Source: Deltaproteobacteria bacterium | GTDB taxonomy: Bacteria > Desulfobacterota > Desulfuromonadia > Geobacterales > Pseudopelobacteraceae | Reading direction: 5' to 3' | Assembly: GCA_021781535.1 (NCBI GenBank) | Contig: JAJXWO010000006.1 | Coordinates: forward strand, 59,428-123,427 | Length of the DNA stretch: 64,000 bases | Part shown: positions 61,492-64,000 of the stretch, piece after piece | How positions within the stretch are numbered: the stretch's first letter is position 1 | Layout of the letters: each line of letters opens with the position of its first letter | Position numbers and translations under genes: made by a program | The notes under the pieces: model-generated | Seen by the model: the letters and a program-made list of their open reading frames with translations, nothing else | Told to the model about the DNA's origin: nothing | Databases searched by the model: none

Positions 61492-62271
61492 TTACATTTT
61501 CTTCGGCCAGTAACTGCCGCCTGATATAGTGGCAGTTATGCTTCCCACCACGACTTTTGATTTCATCTGTACCGGTATCCGGCGGTCATCATCTGTCAGC
61601 CAGATATAGATATCTCCCGTCCGGGCAAAAATCCCTTCCGATTTCAAAAGTGGATGAATAACAACGGTCTTGAAGCGTCCGAGCGGCGTGACCAGCTCTT
61701 CCTTGCGCAGTACTTTCACCTCCGTGTTCCAGAGCCGTTTGCAGTCATAGATGTCAATAAAATATGACATGCCGACCTGCAGCGGTATCGTGCGGAAATA
61801 GTAGAAGCTGGAAAGGGTATCATAGGTCAGATTTGTGATGACGTGTTGCGTCTCACCGTTGTTGCGGTGATTGATGGTCGTCACTTCCAGTCTCTGGCGG
61901 TCGAAGCGGGCTTCCCGGTTGGTTATGGTCCTTCCTTCATGCTTTCGCTCCTGATAGAGGCGTGGAACGCCAATATGCGGAGGATGAGAGCCAGCCGTCA
62001 AAAAGGATTCGATCCGGTCGTTAACCGGGAAAAAGAAGCGCAGCCAGTCCGCCGAACGGGCGGTTGAAACAATGTGGATATCTGCCCCCTCCTGCTTGAC
62101 TTCCTGGATTGCATGGCCGGCGGTGAGGCCGGCGTATGAAAGTTCAAACTCCAGCCGTTCCGGGATCGGGAATGCTGCCGCCCGATTCACCAGACAAAAA
62201 GACGCAAGTGTCGCACACGTGAGAACTACTGTGTGTATGTAATGCCGTACAATCATAATCTTCATATGCAT
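61492..62271 (-). CDS. DUF3108 periplasmic protein
   Basis: A 259-residue protein with a signal peptide (cleavage after RAAA) and the DUF3108 pattern: LEFELSYAGLTAGHA near the N-terminus, DRIESFLTAG, and FYYFRTIPLQVG. The fold is predicted beta-rich. The family is often next to cell-envelope or polysaccharide genes; function unknown. It lies head to head with no partner on its left. Confidence 0.75.
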   Translation of the reverse strand: MHMKIMIVRHYIHTVVLTCATLASFCLVNRAAAFPIPERLEFELSYAGLTAGHAIQEVKQEGADIHIVSTARSADWLRFFFPVNDRIESFLTAGSHPPHIGVPRLYQERKHEGRTITNREARFDRQRLEVTTINHRNNGETQHVITNLTYDTLSSFYYFRTIPLQVGMSYFIDIYDCKRLWNTEVKVLRKEELVTPLGRFKTVVIHPLLKSEGIFARTGDIYIWLTDDDRRIPVQMKSKVVVGSITATISGGSYWPKKM

Positions 62272-62282
62272 ATTACCTATAC

Positions 62283-62657
62283 TTATGCCTGGCCGCCTGC
62301 CTGTGATTGTTCAAACTCGGTGCGTGCCTTGTGCATTTCCTCGACTTCACGCAGTTTGTCTCCCATCCAGGCGTGAAATACTTTTGCATTCTCGTAACTC
62401 ATGACAACGCCGGTATCAATAAAACGAACCATGCTGTTTGCCAGATTTTTTGGTTCTACGCCGGTTTCGCGGCCAATCGCTCCTTCAGGAGTTATTTCGT
62501 GTGAAATGGTCTCCGGCAGTGGTTGGCGTTCAAGGTAGAAATTGATTACCATTTCGCCACGGGGAGAAAAACCGCCTTGGGCACCATTGACATAGGTAGG
62601 ATTGTAACCGTAATTAAATACATATTTAAACGTTAACTCAGGTTTTTTGTTGCTCAT
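62283..62657 (-). CDS. Hypothetical protein (124 aa)
   Basis: A 124-residue protein starting MSNKKPELTFKYVFNYGYNP with AAGGAGA before the ATG. It has an N-terminal beta region, then a helical C-terminus. No family recognised. It lies just upstream of the DUF3108 gene (11-nt gap), so they form a small operon. Confidence 0.65.
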   Translation of the reverse strand: MSNKKPELTFKYVFNYGYNPTYVNGAQGGFSPRGEMVINFYLERQPLPETISHEITPEGAIGRETGVEPKNLANSMVRFIDTGVVMSYENAKVFHAWMGDKLREVEEMHKARTEFEQSQAGGQA

Positions 62658-63024
62658 CAGTCTTTCTCCTTGTTTCACTGGGAATTGTAAATATGATAGT
62701 ACCACGTTTGTTACTATATGATCTACCAGACTACCTAGCAAAAATCGGAAGGTCAAAGAAAATATTTTCTTGCATTATTTATGTCAGTCGCCAACAAAAT
62801 GCGGCTTACACCTCTGGAAATGATGCTGTCAGTGCAGTCTGGGCAGGTTAAAGGTCTGATGATGCTGTTCAGGCGAAAAAATTACAGGATGTCTTTGATT
62901 GCCGGCACCATGCGGGGTATGGGGATCGGGTGCCGCGTTTTTACAGGTCCGGCCTTGTACATCTTGACTTTACGCCTGGATACCTGCTATTTGTAACGAT
63001 CCATACTTGAGTCAAGGAGTTGTA
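62658..63024. other. Intergenic region with no clear gene
   Basis: It holds the promoters of the minus-strand 124-aa gene and of hpnJ. No RNA or operator stands out; a 71-codon frame inside it has no ribosome site. Confidence 0.3.
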
Positions 63025-64000
63025 ATGAAACCGCTTTTTTTAAACCCTCCAACGTTTGAAGACTTTGACGGCGGTGCCGGTGCCCGCTATCAGGCGTCTC
63101 GTGAAGTGACCTCATTCTGGTATCCAACCTGGCTCTGTTTTCCGGCCGGCATGATTGAGGGTAGTCGTGTTGTTGATGCTCCGGTGCAGAAATTCGACCT
63201 GGAGAAGTGCATTGCCATTGCACAGGAATTTGACATGGTGGTTATGTATACCTCTACACCGACGCTGCAGATCGACATTGAAACCGCCCGCCGTATCAAG
63301 GCGGTCAAGCCGGGCATCGTGACGGTATTGACCGGCCCGCATGTCTCTGTACTGCCGGAAGAGTCGCTTCGGGCGGGCAAGGATATTATCGATATCGTCT
63401 GTCGGGGTGAGTTCGATTACTCCGTCAAAGAGCTCTGTGAAGGGCGCGAGTGGAGCCGGGTGGACGGTATCAGTTTTTTAAAGGACGGAAAAGTTACCAC
63501 TACCCCGGACCGCCCTCCGATAGCTGATCTGGACGCGCTCCCTTTTGTGGCGCCGATCTATAAACGGGATCTGCCGATTGCGGAGTACATCATTCCGCAT
63601 TTCAAAAATCCCTACGTTTCGATCTATTCCAGTCGCGGCTGTCCCTCTCACTGCATCTACTGCCTCTGGCCGCAGACCTTTTCCGGCCGAACCATGCGGG
63701 TCCGCTCTCCTCAGAATGTGTATGAGGAGATCAAGTGGATCGTCGACAATATTCCTGAAATGCGTGAGCTCTCTTTTGACGACGACACCTTTACCGCTGA
63801 CCGGAAACATGCCCGTGAAATTGCCGGCTTGATCAAGCCGCTCGGCATATCCTGGACAATCAATGCCCGGGCCAACACCGATTACGAAACGTTGAAAACG
63901 CTTCGTGAAGCCGGATTGCGGCATGTGGTGGTCGGTTTTGAGAGCGGCAATGACCAGATACTGAAGAATATCAAGAAAGGGTTTATGGTTGCCACGGAGG
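63025..64000 (+). CDS. hpnJ: Hopanoid biosynthesis radical SAM protein HpnJ, N-terminal part (3' end outside window)
   Basis: The frame is open from ATG 63025 (AAGGAGT upstream) to the window end: 325 residues of about 470. It begins MKPLFLNPPTFEDFDGGAGAR, the HpnJ start. A B12-binding-like domain is followed by the radical SAM motif C206-PSH-C210-IY-C213, then LSFDDDTFTADR and VVVGFESGNDQILKNIKKG. In the family HpnJ forms the cyclitol ether head group of bacteriohopanepolyols. This supports hopanoid synthesis in the cell. Confidence 0.88.
   Translation, partial: MKPLFLNPPTFEDFDGGAGARYQASREVTSFWYPTWLCFPAGMIEGSRVVDAPVQKFDLEKCIAIAQEFDMVVMYTSTPTLQIDIETARRIKAVKPGIVTVLTGPHVSVLPEESLRAGKDIIDIVCRGEFDYSVKELCEGREWSRVDGISFLKDGKVTTTPDRPPIADLDALPFVAPIYKRDLPIAEYIIPHFKNPYVSIYSSRGCPSHCIYCLWPQTFSGRTMRVRSPQNVYEEIKWIVDNIPEMRELSFDDDTFTADRKHAREIAGLIKPLGISWTINARANTDYETLKTLREAGLRHVVVGFESGNDQILKNIKKGFMVATE

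Noticed and set aside
62781..62996. 71-codon plus-strand frame before hpnJ
   Set aside because: No ribosome site and Met-rich, unstructured composition.
1..64000. CRISPR arrays, tRNA or rRNA genes, intact insertion sequences
   Set aside because: None seen: no regularly spaced identical repeats, no tRNA-like cloverleaf or transposase frame found by reading.

Overview
The window looks like a chromosomal segment of a Geobacter-type deltaproteobacterium (Desulfuromonadales/Geobacteraceae). This is inferred from gene content, not from any search: a complete phoBR-pstSCAB-phoU operon, many c-di-GMP and chemotaxis proteins, an anaerobic cobalamin operon holding a ThiC-like BzaF gene, a GEMM riboswitch of the kind common in Geobacter, and the start of the hopanoid gene hpnJ. 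Both ends are cut: the left edge carries the C-terminal part of a SixA-type phosphatase, the right edge the first two thirds of hpnJ.

Layout. 0-6 kb: sixA fragment, a GGDEF-EAL-CBS-GGDEF protein behind an extended Pho-box-like array, a chemoreceptor and an FRG-domain protein. 6-17.5 kb: a lipid/envelope region. A PHP-phosphoesterase/GT4-glycosyltransferase fusion is divergent from a secreted protein, with a Pho-box between them. Next comes a tightly packed operon (unknown 813-aa protein, phosphatidylserine-decarboxylase-like, Lgt-like, DUF2062, zinc phospholipase C-like), then an orphan ParA and small proteins. 17.5-27 kb: a secreted glycosidase-like protein, a second chemoreceptor, a PHP-domain lipoprotein, thioredoxin-type arsC, a DUF155 membrane protein and two tiny genes. 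27-34.4 kb: the phosphate regulon. 34.5-47.9 kb: an EF-hand protein divergent from a BaeSR-like two-component system, small secretion/motility-like proteins, two more GGDEF proteins (one with a degenerate EAL domain), DUF169, an MFS exporter, a lipoprotein hydrolase and a chemoreceptor remnant.

48-54 kb: slyX, then an accessory island of small unrecognised genes, pseudogenes and an integrase remnant. It lies between a shortened copy and a complete copy of a cobalamin riboswitch. 54-59 kb: the riboswitch-controlled cobU-cobT-bzaF-cobS-cobC operon for nucleotide-loop assembly with 5-hydroxybenzimidazole-derived lower ligands. 59-64 kb: a GEMM riboswitch of predicted cGAMP type ahead of an FN3 lipoprotein, a PilZ-like protein, a YajD-type HNH protein, a DUF3108 protein and hpnJ.

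The genes suggest a cell that ties phosphate status to second messengers and membrane lipids. Direct repeats of the CTGTAAC-N4-TTGTAAC type, spaced 11 nt, lie upstream of phoB, pstS, the secreted protein/PHP-GT divergon and the first GGDEF-EAL gene. My leading candidate for something undescribed is the PHP-GT fusion with its lipid-gene neighbourhood. It could be a one-protein counterpart of the PlcP/Agt lipid-remodelling pair, but this is a hypothesis from domain content and the Pho-box only.
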